Source: Pseudomonas sp. Irchel 3A7 (GTDB lineage: Bacteria; Pseudomonadota; Gammaproteobacteria; Pseudomonadales; Pseudomonadaceae). From it: a DNA stretch of 64,000 nucleotides. A model generated the notes under the pieces. The model was not told the origin of the DNA and did not search any database. It saw only the letters and a list, made by a program, of their open reading frames with translations. Below, in pieces: positions 1-9,436 of the stretch; position 1 is the stretch's first letter, and each line of letters starts with the position of its first letter. The translations under genes and the position numbers were made by a program. The stretch lies in contig NZ_FYED01000005.1 of the NCBI RefSeq assembly GCF_900187565.1, forward strand, positions 124,001 to 188,000. Direction: 5' to 3'.

Positions 1-2
1 AG

Positions 3-101
3 GTGTTCTTTAATGAAAAAGGACAACCGCGGGATATCTTTCAGCACAACGCCAATGGGGCGCCGAAGACACGGATGGTGGCGCCGGAGCATGAGGACTG
101 A
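3..101 (+). CDS. C-terminal end of an unidentified protein (5' clipped)
   Basis: An open frame enters the window and ends at TGA 99-101, giving 32 residues that finish PKTRMVAPEHED. The stretch is polar and has no motif I recognise. It sits 36 bases before a REP pair, which is typical of a gene 3' end in this genome. The frame could be fortuitous because no start is visible. No function is proposed. Confidence 0.4.
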   Translation: MFFNEKGQPRDIFQHNANGAPKTRMVAPEHED

Positions 102-137
102 AGGCCTGACCAATAATGTTGGTCATCCGCAATACCT

Positions 138-224
138 GTGGGAGCGAGCCTGCTCGCGAATGCTGACTGTCAGTCCCTGCAGTGGTGTCTGGCATATCGC
201 TTTCGCGAGCAAGCCCGCTCCCAC
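138..224. repeat. REP pair (inverted)
   Basis: Two inverted copies of the Pseudomonas REP core (GAGCGAGCCTGCTCGCGA and its complement, the second slightly diverged) lie about 40 bases apart, between the clipped gene and the kinase-like gene. Confidence 0.9.
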
Positions 225-243
225 ATTTTTATCGGTGTCGCTC

Positions 244-735
244 ATGGACCTCACCCGAACCCTGATCATCGGCAATTCCGGTTCCGGCAAGAGTTGGCTG
301 GCCCAACGGCTGTCCGAGCAACTGCAACTGCCCTGGACCGATCTCGATCACATCCACTGGCTATCCGACGAACACAGCATCGCCCGCCCCCGCGCCGAGG
401 TGTTGGGCATGGCGCGGATAGCAGCCAGTGAAGAGCGCTGGGTGATCGAAGGCGTTTACGACTGGATCATCAGCGAGCTTCTGCCCCGGGCGACGGCGTT
501 GATCTGGTTAAGTGTTGAAGATGAGGAGTGCGTCGCCAATATTCGCCAGCGCGAGGCGAAACGGGACGAGAACGACGAGTTGTTGATCGCCTTGCTGGAC
601 TGGGCCGGCAGCTATCGTGCGCGTGACGGGTCCGGTGGGTTTGCTGCGCATCAGCGGTTGTTCGACGGGTTTGGCGGTTTCAAACTTCAACTGATGTGCC
701 GCAAGGACGCCACAGCATTCATCACACACCTGTAG
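244..735 (+). CDS. Small P-loop nucleotide kinase-like protein (adenylate kinase/topology-modulation type)
   Basis: This 163-residue protein opens with MDLTRTLIIGNSGSGKSWLA, a Walker A loop at residues 10-17, followed by LPWTDLDHIHW and a conserved WVIEGVYD segment. That layout is typical of the AAA/FlaR-like 'topology modulation' kinases, which resemble adenylate kinase but have no settled substrate. The open frame extends upstream through the REP pair to base 13, but that part is repeat-derived, so the ATG at 244 is chosen. It is a monocistronic gene flanked on both sides by REP elements. The cytosolic location is inferred from the absence of a signal peptide or membrane segment. Confidence 0.75.
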   Translation: MDLTRTLIIGNSGSGKSWLAQRLSEQLQLPWTDLDHIHWLSDEHSIARPRAEVLGMARIAASEERWVIEGVYDWIISELLPRATALIWLSVEDEECVANIRQREAKRDENDELLIALLDWAGSYRARDGSGGFAAHQRLFDGFGGFKLQLMCRKDATAFITHL

Positions 736-821
736 GAGCGAGCTTGCTCGCGATGGACGCACGGGCTGTCTGATGCCCCGCGTAATCGTTAACGACCATC
801 GCTGGCAAGCCAGCTCCCACA
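731..821. repeat. REP pair, TAGGAGCGAGC subtype
   Basis: Inverted REP copies begin TGTAGGAGCGAGC and end in GCTCCCAC. The loop carries ATCGTTAACGACCATCGC, shared with the pairs at 5717 and 16698. It overlaps the last codons of the kinase-like gene. Confidence 0.85.
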
Positions 822-832
822 AAGGGTGCATT

Positions 833-2008
833 TCAAGCTGCTGAAATCGCCCGACTCACCCCTCTGACAATCATCTCCACCTCCCGCTCATCAATCGTCA
901 GCGGCGGCAGCAACCTGATGGTCTGGCCCCGGGTCACGTTGATCAGCAGGCCGTGATCCCGGGCGGCGATCAGGGTCAGGTCGCGGATCGGCTGCTTGAG
1001 TTCGATGCCGATCATCAGGCCCTGGCCGCGGATCGCCAGGACGTTCGGGTGGTCGGCCAGTTCCATGCGCAATTTGCCGAGCAGCCGTTCGCCTTGTAGC
1101 CGGGCGTTCTCCCGCAATCCCTGTTCTTCGATGATGTCCAGCACGGTGCAAGCGACGCGACATGCCAGCGGATTGCCGCCGAACGTGCTGCCATGGCTGC
1201 CGGGGGTGAAGAGTTCGGCGGCTTTGCCACGGGCCAGGCAGGCGCCGATCGGGATGCCGTTGCCCAGGCCTTTGGCCAGGGTCATGACGTCGGGAACGAT
1301 GCCTTCGTGCTGGCAGGCGAACCACTGGCCGGTTCGGCCGATGCCGGTCTGGATTTCATCGAGCATCAGCAACCAGCCGCGCCGGCTGCACAGTTCGCGC
1401 ACGGCTTTGAGATAGCCGGGTGGCGCCAGTTGCACGCCGCTTTCGCCCTGGATCGGCTCCATCAGAATCGCCACGATGCGCGGACCGTGGGCTTGCTGGA
1501 CCTTGTCCAGTGCCTTGAGGTCGCCGAACGGCACCTTGATGAAATCCCCCGGTAATTGGTTGAAACCCAGGCGTACGGCCGGGCCATCGCTGGCGGACAA
1601 AGTGCCCAAGGTCCGCCCGTGAAAGGCATTCTCCATGACCACCACCAGCGGTTGTTCGACGCCTTTGTGCCAGCCGTGCAGCCGCGCGATTTTCAGCGCC
1701 GTTTCGTTGGCTTCTGCACCGGAGTTGTTGAAAAACGCCCGGTCCATGCCGGCAAGTTTAGTGAGCCTGTGCGCCAGCCGCTGCTGCCAGTCGATGCTGT
1801 AGAGATTCGAGGTGTGCAGCAGCAACCCGGCCTGTTCGCTGATGGCCGCGACGATTTTCGGATGAGAGTGGCCAACGTTGGTCACCGCCACCCCGGCCAC
1901 CGCATCCAGGTATTCACGACCCGCCCGGTCCCACAGGCGCGTGCCCAGGCCTTTATCGAAACTCAAGGCCAAGGGCTGGTAAGTACTCATCAGGCAGGCG
2001 GCGGTCAT
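833..2008 (-). CDS. Acetylornithine-type aminotransferase (class III, PLP)
   Basis: A class III, PLP-dependent omega-aminotransferase of about 391 residues. It contains [31 protein letters not shown], the [14 protein letters not shown] segment that holds the PLP-contacting Asp, and [15 protein letters not shown] with the Schiff-base lysine. The closest family by motif is acetylornithine/succinylornithine transaminase (ArgD/AstC), which transfers the delta-amino group of N-acylated ornithine to 2-oxoglutarate. The ATG at 2008 has GGAG nine bases upstream. An internal ATG at 1990 ([10 protein letters not shown]) is a possible alternative. It is divergent from the LysR gene at 2111, which probably regulates it. 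Being outside an arg or ast cluster, it may be a paralogue with another substrate. Confidence 0.85.
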   Translation of the reverse strand: MTAACLMSTYQPLALSFDKGLGTRLWDRAGREYLDAVAGVAVTNVGHSHPKIVAAISEQAGLLLHTSNLYSIDWQQRLAHRLTKLAGMDRAFFNNSGAEANETALKIARLHGWHKGVEQPLVVVMENAFHGRTLGTLSASDGPAVRLGFNQLPGDFIKVPFGDLKALDKVQQAHGPRIVAILMEPIQGESGVQLAPPGYLKAVRELCSRRGWLLMLDEIQTGIGRTGQWFACQHEGIVPDVMTLAKGLGNGIPIGACLARGKAAELFTPGSHGSTFGGNPLACRVACTVLDIIEEQGLRENARLQGERLLGKLRMELADHPNVLAIRGQGLMIGIELKQPIRDLTLIAARDHGLLINVTRGQTIRLLPPLTIDEREVEMIVRGVSRAISAA

Positions 2009-2110
2009 GACATCAGGCTCCATCAATTGTCGGTGTTTTTGCAGTATGGTTAGCCACCTGAACTGGATAAACTGCGTAAAACTTCGATCATTTAAAAGCT
2101 GAGCTTGATA

Positions 2111-3016
2111 ATGGATTTGTTCCAGGCAATGACCGTTTACGTGAGGGTGGTGGAAGCCGGCAGCATGACCGCCGCCGCACAGCAGTGCGAAATGTCCACG
2201 ACCATGGTCGGCAATCACCTCAAGGCGCTGGAGCAACGTCTGGGTGTGCGCCTGCTCAACCGTACGACGCGGCGCCAGCGCCTGACGGAATTCGGCAGTG
2301 CGTATTACCAGCGCTGCCTTGAAGTGCTCGGGTTGGTGGCGGACTCCGAACGCCTGGCGGAGCAAACTCTGGATGAACCGAGCGGCACTTTGCGCATCAC
2401 CGCACCGCTGACCTTCGGCACCGAGCGCCTGGCACCGGCCTTGAGTGAGTTCAGCCTGCACAATCCACGGGTGAAGCTGGACGTGGTGCTGACCAATCGC
2501 CGCCCGGATCTGCTGGATCATGGTTTCGACGTGGCCTTCCGCCTGGGTGCACTCGAACCCTCCAACCTGATCGCCCGCCCGCTGATCGACTACACCCTGA
2601 CCATGTGCGCTTCGAAGGACTATCTGGCGCGTCGCGGCACCCCGGAAAAACCTGAAGACCTGCAACACCACGATTGCCTGGCGTTCGCCTATCCGGCCGG
2701 CGATGACTGGCAATCGGTAGCACGACAATGGCGCCTCAATGGTCCGGATAGCGAAATCGTGGTGGCGGTCAGCGGTCCGATGGTGATCAACAGCTCGGCA
2801 GGCCTGCATCAGGCGGCGCGAACCGGGATGGGCATTGTGATGGTGCCCGATGCGTTGGTGGAGCGGGATCTCGAGGACGGCACACTGGTGCCCCTTTTGC
2901 AGCGCTATCAACTGCCGAGCCGACCGATGCACCTGGTCTACGCTCAGGATCGCTACCGTCTGCCGAAACTGCGTCGTTTCGTCGACTTCGCCATGGGGAT
3001 GTGGGGCAAGCACTAG
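2111..3016 (+). CDS. LysR-family transcriptional regulator
   Basis: This 301-residue LysR protein has an N-terminal winged helix-turn-helix (residues about 1-60; [25 protein letters not shown] is the helix-turn-helix region) and a C-terminal periplasmic-binding-protein-like effector domain. The [14 protein letters not shown] stretch after the HTH is typical of the group. The ATG at 2111 is preferred over the TTG at 2105. It is transcribed away from the aminotransferase, with a shared intergenic region of about 100 bases. That is the classical arrangement for a LysR regulator and its target. The effector is unknown. Confidence 0.88.
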   Translation: MDLFQAMTVYVRVVEAGSMTAAAQQCEMSTTMVGNHLKALEQRLGVRLLNRTTRRQRLTEFGSAYYQRCLEVLGLVADSERLAEQTLDEPSGTLRITAPLTFGTERLAPALSEFSLHNPRVKLDVVLTNRRPDLLDHGFDVAFRLGALEPSNLIARPLIDYTLTMCASKDYLARRGTPEKPEDLQHHDCLAFAYPAGDDWQSVARQWRLNGPDSEIVVAVSGPMVINSSAGLHQAARTGMGIVMVPDALVERDLEDGTLVPLLQRYQLPSRPMHLVYAQDRYRLPKLRRFVDFAMGMWGKH

Positions 3017-3090
3017 CCGGGTGAATGCGCCATGATCTAATCTCCGCGACGGGCAGGTCATTTTGATATCAGGCAGCAAGGAGAGCAGCG

Positions 3091-4104
3091 ATGGGCGAGG
3101 CATCGAACATCGAACCAGTGAAGTTCAATGTGTCAGACATGAACGACAGCATGCTGCACGCCATCCTCGAATTGGTCAGCGACGGCATCTGGGACTGGGA
3201 CGCCAACACTGGCTTCGTTTACCGCAACGCCCGCTGGTACGAAATGCTTGGCTATTCGCCTCATTCCCTGGACAACACTGTGTTGACCTGGGAGAACGTC
3301 ATCCACCCCGAAGATTATCCCCGGGTCATGGCCCAGTTCGATGACCACCTGAGCGAGCGCAGCCCGGTTTATCAAGCCGAGTATCGCTGCCGGACACAGG
3401 ATGGCGGCTACATCTGGATCGAAGACCGTGGCCACGTGCTGGCCCGCAATGCCGACGGTTCGGTGGCGCGCATGGTCGGCGCCCATCGAAGCATCGAAGA
3501 CAAGCGGCGCCTGGTCGAAGAGCTGCAGCGGCGCAATCACTCCCTGGAAGCGATGATCGAAGAGCGCACCCGGGAACTGTCGCGGGTCAATCAGCAGCTG
3601 CAACTGCAGCTCGAAGAAAACCGAAAGCTGGCGCAAACCGACACGCTGACGGCCATCGCCAATCGCTATCGCCTGGAACAGTTGCTGCCCCAGGCCTGCG
3701 AGCGCGCCCAGCGTTTTCGCGAACCCCTGTCGCTGATCGCCATGGACATTGACGACTTCAAGAACATCAACGATCACTATGGCCATGCGCTGGGCGATGC
3801 GGCATTGGTGCAGGTGGTCGAAAACGTCAAACGCTTCGTGCGCGAAGGTGATCTGCTGGCCCGTTGGGGCGGCGACGAATTCATCATGGTCCTGGCCAAC
3901 ACCCCGCTGGCTGACGCCAGAACCTTGGCCGAAACCATCCGTCATGGTTTGTCGGACTTGATGCCCGTGGGGGACTTCCAGGTGACCATGAGTTTCGGCG
4001 TGGTCCAGCGCTTCGATGAAGAGCAGCAGACCGGCCTGATGGCCCGCGCCGACCAGGCCCTGTATCGGTCGAAGATCGCCGGCAAGAATGTGATCTCCGG
4101 ATAA
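3091..4104 (+). CDS. PAS-GGDEF diguanylate cyclase
   Basis: This 337-residue soluble protein has a PAS/PAC sensor domain at about residues 20-140 ([15 protein letters not shown], then the PAC tail). A coiled-coil linker of about 145-180 joins it to a GGDEF domain. The active-site motif GGDEF is intact at residues 260-264, preceded by an RxxD inhibitory site (R251-D254) at the canonical five-residue spacing. It should therefore make c-di-GMP from GTP and be subject to product inhibition. There is no membrane segment, so the signal sensed by the PAS domain is cytosolic. AAGGAG stands before the ATG. It appears to be monocistronic. Confidence 0.92.
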   Translation: MGEASNIEPVKFNVSDMNDSMLHAILELVSDGIWDWDANTGFVYRNARWYEMLGYSPHSLDNTVLTWENVIHPEDYPRVMAQFDDHLSERSPVYQAEYRCRTQDGGYIWIEDRGHVLARNADGSVARMVGAHRSIEDKRRLVEELQRRNHSLEAMIEERTRELSRVNQQLQLQLEENRKLAQTDTLTAIANRYRLEQLLPQACERAQRFREPLSLIAMDIDDFKNINDHYGHALGDAALVQVVENVKRFVREGDLLARWGGDEFIMVLANTPLADARTLAETIRHGLSDLMPVGDFQVTMSFGVVQRFDEEQQTGLMARADQALYRSKIAGKNVISG

Positions 4105-4156
4105 CCCTCTCATCCATTGTTCCTAATGAAAGCGAGTCTTGAGTCTTGCCAATTCT

Positions 4157-4272
4157 TGTGGCGAGCGAGCTTGCTCGCGTTGGGCTGCGCAGCGGCCCCA
4201 AAAAATCAGGCAACCACCGCGATTTTTTGTGAGTGCTACGCACTCAAGCGGGAGCGAGCTCCCTCGCCACAG
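4157..4272. repeat. Diverged REP pair
   Basis: TGTGGCGAGCGAGCTTGCTCGCG at the left end and GGGAGCGAGCTCCCTCGCCACA at the right end flank a loop with a second hairpin (GAGTGCTACGCACTC). It lies between the diguanylate cyclase and msrA. Confidence 0.75.
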
Positions 4273-4310
4273 ATACTTCGCTGACTCGAGCTCTGCTTAA
4301 GTAAACAGCC

Positions 4311-5024
4311 TCACTCCTGCATCCCTGTTTTCACCAACACCGGTTTCTCCTGATAGCGATCAGGGTACAGCTGCTTGAGCTGCGCCACCTTCGGCAGATC
4401 GTTGATCACGATGTAGGGATAGGTCGGGTGCTCGGTCAGAAAGTCCTGATGCTCTTCCTCTGCCGGGTAGAAACCGTTGTAGGTTTCCAGTTTGGTCACA
4501 ATGGGTTTGTTGAACGAACGGGCAGCGTCGAGCTGGGCGATGTAGGCCTGTGCGACCCGTTGCTGCTCACTGCTTTTGGGAAAAATGGCCGAGCGATACT
4601 GGGTACCGGTGTCCGGTCCCTGACGGTTGAGTTCGGTCGGGTTATGCGCCACCGAAAAGTAGATTTGCAGCAAAGTGCCGTAGCTGACCTGACTCGGGTC
4701 GAACGTGACTTCCACGGACTCCGCATGACCGGTATCACCATTGCTGACACGCTCGTATCGAGCGGTGCCGGCTGCACCGCCGGCGTAACCGGATACGGCA
4801 TTCTTAACGCCTTTGACATGCTGGAACACGCCTTGAACGCCCCAGAAGCAACCGCCGGCAAAGACTGCGGTTTCGCTATGGGCCTGAGTGACTTCATCGA
4901 TGGTCGGCGGCGGGATAATGACCGCTTCCTCAGCACCGCCGAGAGAGAACGCCGAGCATTGGCCGATGACGCCGGCAGCGAGCAATCCCAACAGCGTACG
5001 ACGCCAGGTGAGCAGGGTTTTCAT
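4311..5024 (-). CDS. msrA: Exported peptide-methionine (S)-S-oxide reductase
   Basis: This 237-residue MsrA reduces the S-epimer of methionine sulfoxide in oxidised proteins. The catalytic motif GGCFWG is present, with the nucleophile at Cys59, and the conserved YSGAA-type and GHAE segments follow (SGYAGG, NGDTGHAE). Residues 1-25 form a Sec-type signal peptide (MKTLLTWRRTLLGLLAAGVI), so it acts in the periplasm, unlike the cytosolic MsrA of most bacteria. It lies 47 bases downstream of msrB in the same direction, so the two probably form one operon repairing envelope proteins after oxidative damage. Confidence 0.93.
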   Translation of the reverse strand: MKTLLTWRRTLLGLLAAGVIGQCSAFSLGGAEEAVIIPPPTIDEVTQAHSETAVFAGGCFWGVQGVFQHVKGVKNAVSGYAGGAAGTARYERVSNGDTGHAESVEVTFDPSQVSYGTLLQIYFSVAHNPTELNRQGPDTGTQYRSAIFPKSSEQQRVAQAYIAQLDAARSFNKPIVTKLETYNGFYPAEEEHQDFLTEHPTYPYIVINDLPKVAQLKQLYPDRYQEKPVLVKTGMQE

Positions 5025-5071
5025 GGGGCGGACTCCGGAATAATTGAAGGGGGGTATCAGCCGGGTGGCAA

Positions 5072-5590
5072 TCAGGCCGCCCTGGGCTCGAATTTCATCG
5101 CAAGACCGTTCATGCAGTAACGCAACCCGGTCGGCTTCGGTCCGTCGTCGAAGACATGCCCCAGATGACCGCCACAGCGCCGGCAGTGCACTTCTTCGCG
5201 CACCATGCCGAAGGATCGGTCCTGACGGGTGGCCACGGCGTTGTCCAGCGGCGCCCAGAAACTCGGCCAGCCGGTATGGCTGTCGAATTTGGTCGCCGAT
5301 GAAAACAACGGCAGGCCACAGCCTGCACAGACGAATGTGCCATCACGGTGCTCGTTGTTCAGCGGGCTGCTGTAGGCCCGCTCGGTGCCCTCTTCACGAA
5401 GGATTTCGTACTGCTCGTCGCTGAGGATGGCGCGCCATTCACTGTCGCTGTGAGTCACTTCGAACACCTCGGCCGCGTCGGCCTCGCTGATCAGCGCAGG
5501 GCTCGCGGCAAATTTTGGCAATACACCGATCGCCAGGGCTGCAACCCCCAGCCCGCCGCTCGCTAACAGAAATTGCCGTCGTGAAAACAT
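5072..5590 (-). CDS. msrB: Tat-exported peptide-methionine (R)-S-oxide reductase
   Basis: This 172-residue MsrB reduces the R-epimer of protein methionine sulfoxide. Two CxxC zinc pairs (Cys88/Cys91 and Cys136/Cys139), the HTGWPSFW motif and the catalytic Cys159 in RYCMN are all present. The N-terminus MFSRRQFLLASGG fits a twin-arginine signal, so the enzyme is probably folded with zinc before export. The ATG at 5590 has GGAG six bases upstream and starts exactly at the Tat signal. The longer frame to 5629 adds only unrelated residues. It is the promoter-proximal gene of the msrB-msrA operon. Confidence 0.92.
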   Translation of the reverse strand: MFSRRQFLLASGGLGVAALAIGVLPKFAASPALISEADAAEVFEVTHSDSEWRAILSDEQYEILREEGTERAYSSPLNNEHRDGTFVCAGCGLPLFSSATKFDSHTGWPSFWAPLDNAVATRQDRSFGMVREEVHCRRCGGHLGHVFDDGPKPTGLRYCMNGLAMKFEPRAA

Positions 5591-5716
5591 GGTCGTCTCC
5601 AAACAATCCAGGGTCTGTTCATGGAACACAGCCTAGGCTTGGGTTGATCGCCAAATCCTCACGGGAAGTTAAACAATTCGTGATAACTCGGCGCCCGAAA
5701 AAAACGCACAATGCTG

Positions 5717-5816
5717 TGTAGGAGCGAGCTCGCTCGCGATGGATGCCGACGTTACGCGTTCAGCCAGCTAACACGCGTTATCGTTAACGACCATCGCGAG
5801 CAAGCTCGCTCCTACA
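5717..5816. repeat. REP pair, TAGGAGCGAGC subtype
   Basis: Inverted copies TGTAGGAGCGAGCTCGCTCGCGA and complement enclose the loop TATCGTTAACGACCATCGC seen also at 731 and 16698. It lies just upstream of the response-regulator gene. Confidence 0.88.
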
Positions 5817-5846
5817 GGTACAGGGTATCAATCGAAGGATGAGTGG

Positions 5847-6566
5847 ATGGAACAGAACAAACGCGTCCTCGTGGTCGAGGACGACCTGCATATTGCCGAC
5901 CTTATCTGCCTGCATCTGCGTGATGAGCAGTTCGAGGTGGTGCACTGCGCCGATGGCAATGAAGGCATGCGTCTGCTGCAGCAAGGAAGCTGGGATGCAC
6001 TGATTCTCGATCTGATGCTACCGGGCGTCGATGGCCTGGAAATCTGCCGGCGCGCCCGCGCCATGGCCCGCTACACCCCGATCATCATCACCAGCGCCCG
6101 CTCCAGCGAAGTGCACCGGATCCTCGGCCTCGAACTCGGTGCCGACGACTACCTGGCCAAGCCGTTTTCCATGCTCGAACTGGTGGCCCGGGTCAAAGCG
6201 TTGTTGCGCCGGGTCGATGCCATGGCGCGCAACCTGAAGATGGACGCCGGCAGCCTGAACATCGATGGCCTGGCCATCGACCCGATCACCCGTGAAGTGT
6301 CACTCGACGGTCGGCGCCTGGACCTCACGCCACGGGAATTCGACCTGCTGTACTTCTTCGCGCGCCAGCCCGGCAAAGTGTTTTCGCGCATGGACCTGCT
6401 CAATGCCGTCTGGGGCTACAGCCACGAAGGCTATGAACACACCGTCAATACGCACATCAATCGCCTGCGCGCGAAAATCGAGGCCGATCCGGCACAACCG
6501 GTGCGCATCCTCACGGTCTGGGGCCGCGGCTACAAATTCGCCTCAAGCCAGGAGCCGCAACCATGA
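5847..6566 (+). CDS. OmpR-family response regulator
   Basis: This 239-residue two-component response regulator has a receiver domain at residues about 6-120 (acidic Asp12/Asp13, phosphorylated Asp55 in LILDLMLPG, Lys105 in YLAKPF). A C-terminal winged helix of about 140-235 follows (DLTPREFDLLYFFARQPG, VNTHINRLRAKIE, VWGRGYKF). It overlaps the kinase gene by four bases (ATGA), so the pair is translationally coupled. The input signal cannot be read from sequence, and I do not assign a named system. Confidence 0.92.
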   Translation: MEQNKRVLVVEDDLHIADLICLHLRDEQFEVVHCADGNEGMRLLQQGSWDALILDLMLPGVDGLEICRRARAMARYTPIIITSARSSEVHRILGLELGADDYLAKPFSMLELVARVKALLRRVDAMARNLKMDAGSLNIDGLAIDPITREVSLDGRRLDLTPREFDLLYFFARQPGKVFSRMDLLNAVWGYSHEGYEHTVNTHINRLRAKIEADPAQPVRILTVWGRGYKFASSQEPQP

Positions 6567-8083
6567 GGCTGACCCTCACACAACGCCTGTCGCTGGTGTT
6601 CGCCGTGCTGCTGCTGGTGTGCTGCGGCACTTCGGCATGGATGCAAGTGCGCTCCAACCAGATGCATGAACTGGAAGTGGTGCAAGGGTTGTCCCGGGAT
6701 CTGGCGCAACACATCGCCCGCGATACGGTGCTGATGGACGCCCAGGGACTGATGCCCAATGCGGTGCGTGATCTGTTCAGCAAGCTGATGCTGGTCAACC
6801 CCAGTGTCGAGGTCTATCTGCTGGACACCGAGGGCAAGATCGTCGGCAGCGCCGCGCCCGAGGGTCGGATACGTCGGCAACAGATCGACCTGGCGCCGAT
6901 CCAGCGCCTGCTCAGGGGCGACGCCCTGCCGATTCTCGGCGACGATCCGCGCAGCGGCGATGCGCGCAAGGTGTTCAGCGCCGCGCCGCTGAAGGTGGAT
7001 GGCAAACCGGCCGGTTATCTGTATGTGGTGCTGTTGGGTGAAGACCATGACCGCATCGCCGAACGCGGTGCCACCAGCGCCGCACTCAACACCGCCCTGC
7101 TGTCCATCGGTCTGGTGGCGCTGCTGTGCCTGATTGCCGGTCTCACGGCGTTTGCCCTGATCACCCGGCCGTTGCGCCGCCTGACCGACACCGTCAGCCA
7201 GTTCGACATCGACGGCGTCCCGGTCGTGCCGCCGACAACTGTACCGGTGGAAAACGCCACCAGCCACGATGAAATCGCCATCCTCGACGCCACCTTCCGG
7301 CAGATGCAGGCGCGCCTCGGTGAACAGTGGCGCTCGCTGACCCGCCAGGATCAGGAACGCCGCGAGCTGGTGGCGAACATTTCCCATGACCTGCGCACGC
7401 CGCTGGCCTCGCTGCATGGCTATCTGGAAACCCTGTCGCTCAAGGACGCCACGCTGTCCCCCGCCGACCGTCGCCGTTACCTGGGCATCGCGCTGGATCA
7501 GAGCCGCAAGGTCGGCGGACTGGCGCAGTCGTTGCTGGAACTGGTGCGCCTGGAGCACGGTTTCGTGCAACCGGTGCTGGAGCGTTTTTCCCTGACCGAT
7601 CTGGCCCAGGACATCTTCCAGAAGTTCGAACTCACCGCCGAGGCGCGACAGGTCGAGCTCAAGGCGACGTTCGCTCCCAATGTGTCGGCGGCCTGTGCCG
7701 ACCTGGGGCTGATCGAGCGGGTGCTGACCAACCTGTTCGATAACGCCCTGCGTCATACCCCGCCAGGTGGAGAGGTGGAACTCGGCCTGCGGCCCCAAGG
7801 ATCGTTCATCGAAGTGACCGTCAGCGACACCGGCCCGGGCATCGCTCCCGAACTGCGCGAAGGGTTGTTCCTGCGACCGTTCAACATTGGCGGCGCACGG
7901 CGTGATGGCGGGTTGGGGCTAAGAATTGTGCATCGCATCCTGCAATTGCATGGTCGTGAGATTCAGTTGGTCGATCTACCCGGACGCGGAGCGACCTTTC
8001 GTTTCTCACTGGCGGTGGATGAAGCGACTGCATCGGCATTGGCCATGCGTTCGATGAACCTCAACACTCCCGGGCAAGCCTGA
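6563..8083 (+). CDS. Membrane sensor histidine kinase
   Basis: This 506-residue kinase has two membrane segments (residues about 8-28 and 172-200) that bracket a periplasmic sensor of about 145 residues. They are followed by a HAMP-type linker, the HisKA H-box NISHDLRTPLASLHGYLE (His275) and an HATPase_c domain with N-box NLFDNALRHTPPGG and G-boxes DTGPGIAPE and GGLGLRIV. It phosphorylates the response regulator encoded directly upstream. The periplasmic domain has no motif I can name. Confidence 0.92.
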   Translation: MRLTLTQRLSLVFAVLLLVCCGTSAWMQVRSNQMHELEVVQGLSRDLAQHIARDTVLMDAQGLMPNAVRDLFSKLMLVNPSVEVYLLDTEGKIVGSAAPEGRIRRQQIDLAPIQRLLRGDALPILGDDPRSGDARKVFSAAPLKVDGKPAGYLYVVLLGEDHDRIAERGATSAALNTALLSIGLVALLCLIAGLTAFALITRPLRRLTDTVSQFDIDGVPVVPPTTVPVENATSHDEIAILDATFRQMQARLGEQWRSLTRQDQERRELVANISHDLRTPLASLHGYLETLSLKDATLSPADRRRYLGIALDQSRKVGGLAQSLLELVRLEHGFVQPVLERFSLTDLAQDIFQKFELTAEARQVELKATFAPNVSAACADLGLIERVLTNLFDNALRHTPPGGEVELGLRPQGSFIEVTVSDTGPGIAPELREGLFLRPFNIGGARRDGGLGLRIVHRILQLHGREIQLVDLPGRGATFRFSLAVDEATASALAMRSMNLNTPGQA

Positions 8084-8175
8084 CAGACCGCCTTCGTCGG
8101 ATCGCCGCCCGGAGCCGGCCCGCTCCCCCAGAGGTTATGTGTTGGACGCAAATATTTGTGGCATCCCGGATCAAC

Positions 8176-8199
8176 TGTGGGAGCGAGCCTGCTCGCGAA
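8176..8199 (+). repeat. Single REP element
   Basis: One REP copy (GGGAGCGAGCCTGCTCGCGA core) without an inverted partner, between the kinase gene and the hypothetical gene at 8341. The 257-base gap shows nothing else recognisable. Confidence 0.85.
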
Positions 8200-8340
8200 G
8201 AGCCGGCAACTTCAACATCCATTTGCCCGCCTGCCTGTTCCTTCGTGACAACACCGCCCCGGTCCAATAGATTAGTCGGCCTGAAAAAGCCCCCGTGCTT
8301 TCTCGCCCCTATTCAAGTTAAAAGAAGTAGTGAAATTTCA

Positions 8341-9045
8341 ATGTCCGATTCCAACACCGCTGAATCCGTAGTCACCTTGTCGTCCAAAGCGGAATACGAA
8401 AACTCCATCAATCTTTCACAACACGTGCCCCAGGCAAAAACCATCAGCGAGATGGTCCTGGATGCTTTCCAGTCCAGCCGCGAAAGCGACCAGATCCGCG
8501 AGCTGCGCGCCGCGATCCGCCAGGCACACGACAGCTTCGACGACGACAAAGCCTATGAATTGATGGGCCAGCTCAAGCAACTCAAGGATGCCGAAGCCGC
8601 TGACATTGCCGCTCTGGAAGACCTGAGCAGCAAGTTCCCGATCAGCCGCATTCTCTCCAGCTTCAAGGACGACCCGGCGTTTCAGGAAATCGTCTACGGT
8701 CTGGCGTTGAAGGTGCTGAACCAGACGCACCAGGCGATCAGCAATCCGAGCGGCGGCAAGAGCAAGGCTGCGCGGGCCAAGAAAGAAGCCGAAGTGTTCA
8801 CCATCAGCAAGGACGGCATCAGCGTCACCCTGCCGCTGCGCACGCCGCGTTCACGTTTGAACGTTGACCGCGAAGCCCTGGAATTCCTAGGTTTCACTTT
8901 CGTCGGTGAAGGCGAAGAAGCCGAGCTGGAAAGCGAGACCTTCCTGGACAACACCGGCGCCGAACAAGCCGCCAACCGCAAGAACATCATCACCGCCCTG
9001 CAACAGCAGACCGCGTTCGATGGCTACAGCATCGCTGCGCAGTAA
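8341..9045 (+). CDS. Conserved hypothetical protein, cytosolic
   Basis: This 234-residue protein matches no family I can name. The N-terminal half is acidic and helical, with coiled-coil character around residues 50-100 (RELRAAIRQAHDSFDDDKAYELMGQLKQL). A linker rich in Lys/Ala (GGKSKAARAKKEAEVF) leads to a compact C-terminal segment (FTISKDGISVTLPLRTPRSRLNVDREALEFLGF). The layout of coiled coil, basic linker and small C-terminal domain recalls H-NS/MvaT-like nucleoid proteins, but no DNA-binding loop is recognisable, so that is only a comparison. The ATG at 8341 is chosen because the upstream frame runs through a REP. Confidence 0.7.
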   Translation: MSDSNTAESVVTLSSKAEYENSINLSQHVPQAKTISEMVLDAFQSSRESDQIRELRAAIRQAHDSFDDDKAYELMGQLKQLKDAEAADIAALEDLSSKFPISRILSSFKDDPAFQEIVYGLALKVLNQTHQAISNPSGGKSKAARAKKEAEVFTISKDGISVTLPLRTPRSRLNVDREALEFLGFTFVGEGEEAELESETFLDNTGAEQAANRKNIITALQQQTAFDGYSIAAQ

Positions 9046-9094
9046 CCTGTACCACCTGCATTTGTGGTGAGAGGATGCCTGCAAGGGGATTCAT

Positions 9095-9249
9095 CTGTGG
9101 CGAGGGGATTTATCCCCGTTCGGCGGCGCAGCCGTCGTAAACCCGGAGTATGCGGTTTTCCTGAATGAACACAGGTGAGCAGTTTGGGGCGGCTTCGCCG
9201 CCCAACGGGGATAAATCCCCTCGCCACAGATAAATCCCCTCGCCACAGG
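9095..9249. repeat. Second repeat family (TGTGGCGAGGGGATTTATCC type)
   Basis: Two directly oriented relatives of TGTGGCGAGGGGATTTATCC and inverted copies at 9212-9249 enclose a GGCGGCTTCGCCGCC hairpin. It differs in sequence from the GAGCGAGCC REPs elsewhere in the window. It fills most of the 420-base gap between 9045 and 9467. Confidence 0.8.
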
Positions 9250-9272
9250 TTTCTCTTGAGCACGCAACATTG

Positions 9273-9299
9273 AGCCCCGCCCCAAAGCGGGGCTTTTTA
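9273..9299 (+). terminator. Rho-independent terminator
   Basis: Stem AGCCCCGC / GCGGGGCT with a six-base loop is followed by TTTT. It would end transcription from the 8341 gene, after the repeat block. Confidence 0.75.
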
Positions 9300-9436
9300 T
9301 TGCCCGTGATTCGGGCAAATCCGCGATTACTCTTCCAGTATCGACGCCAGAAACACCCTTCCCTTAACCCTTCAGCACCACGGGTCCGCCTGCTCTGATG
9401 AAGGTCGTGGAGCGTCAACCTCACTTTCCAGCCAGA

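Noticed and set aside
833..3103. A 756-residue minus-strand frame including the aminotransferase
   Set aside because: The N-terminal half is antisense to the LysR gene and has no matching family sequence; the aminotransferase begins at 2008.
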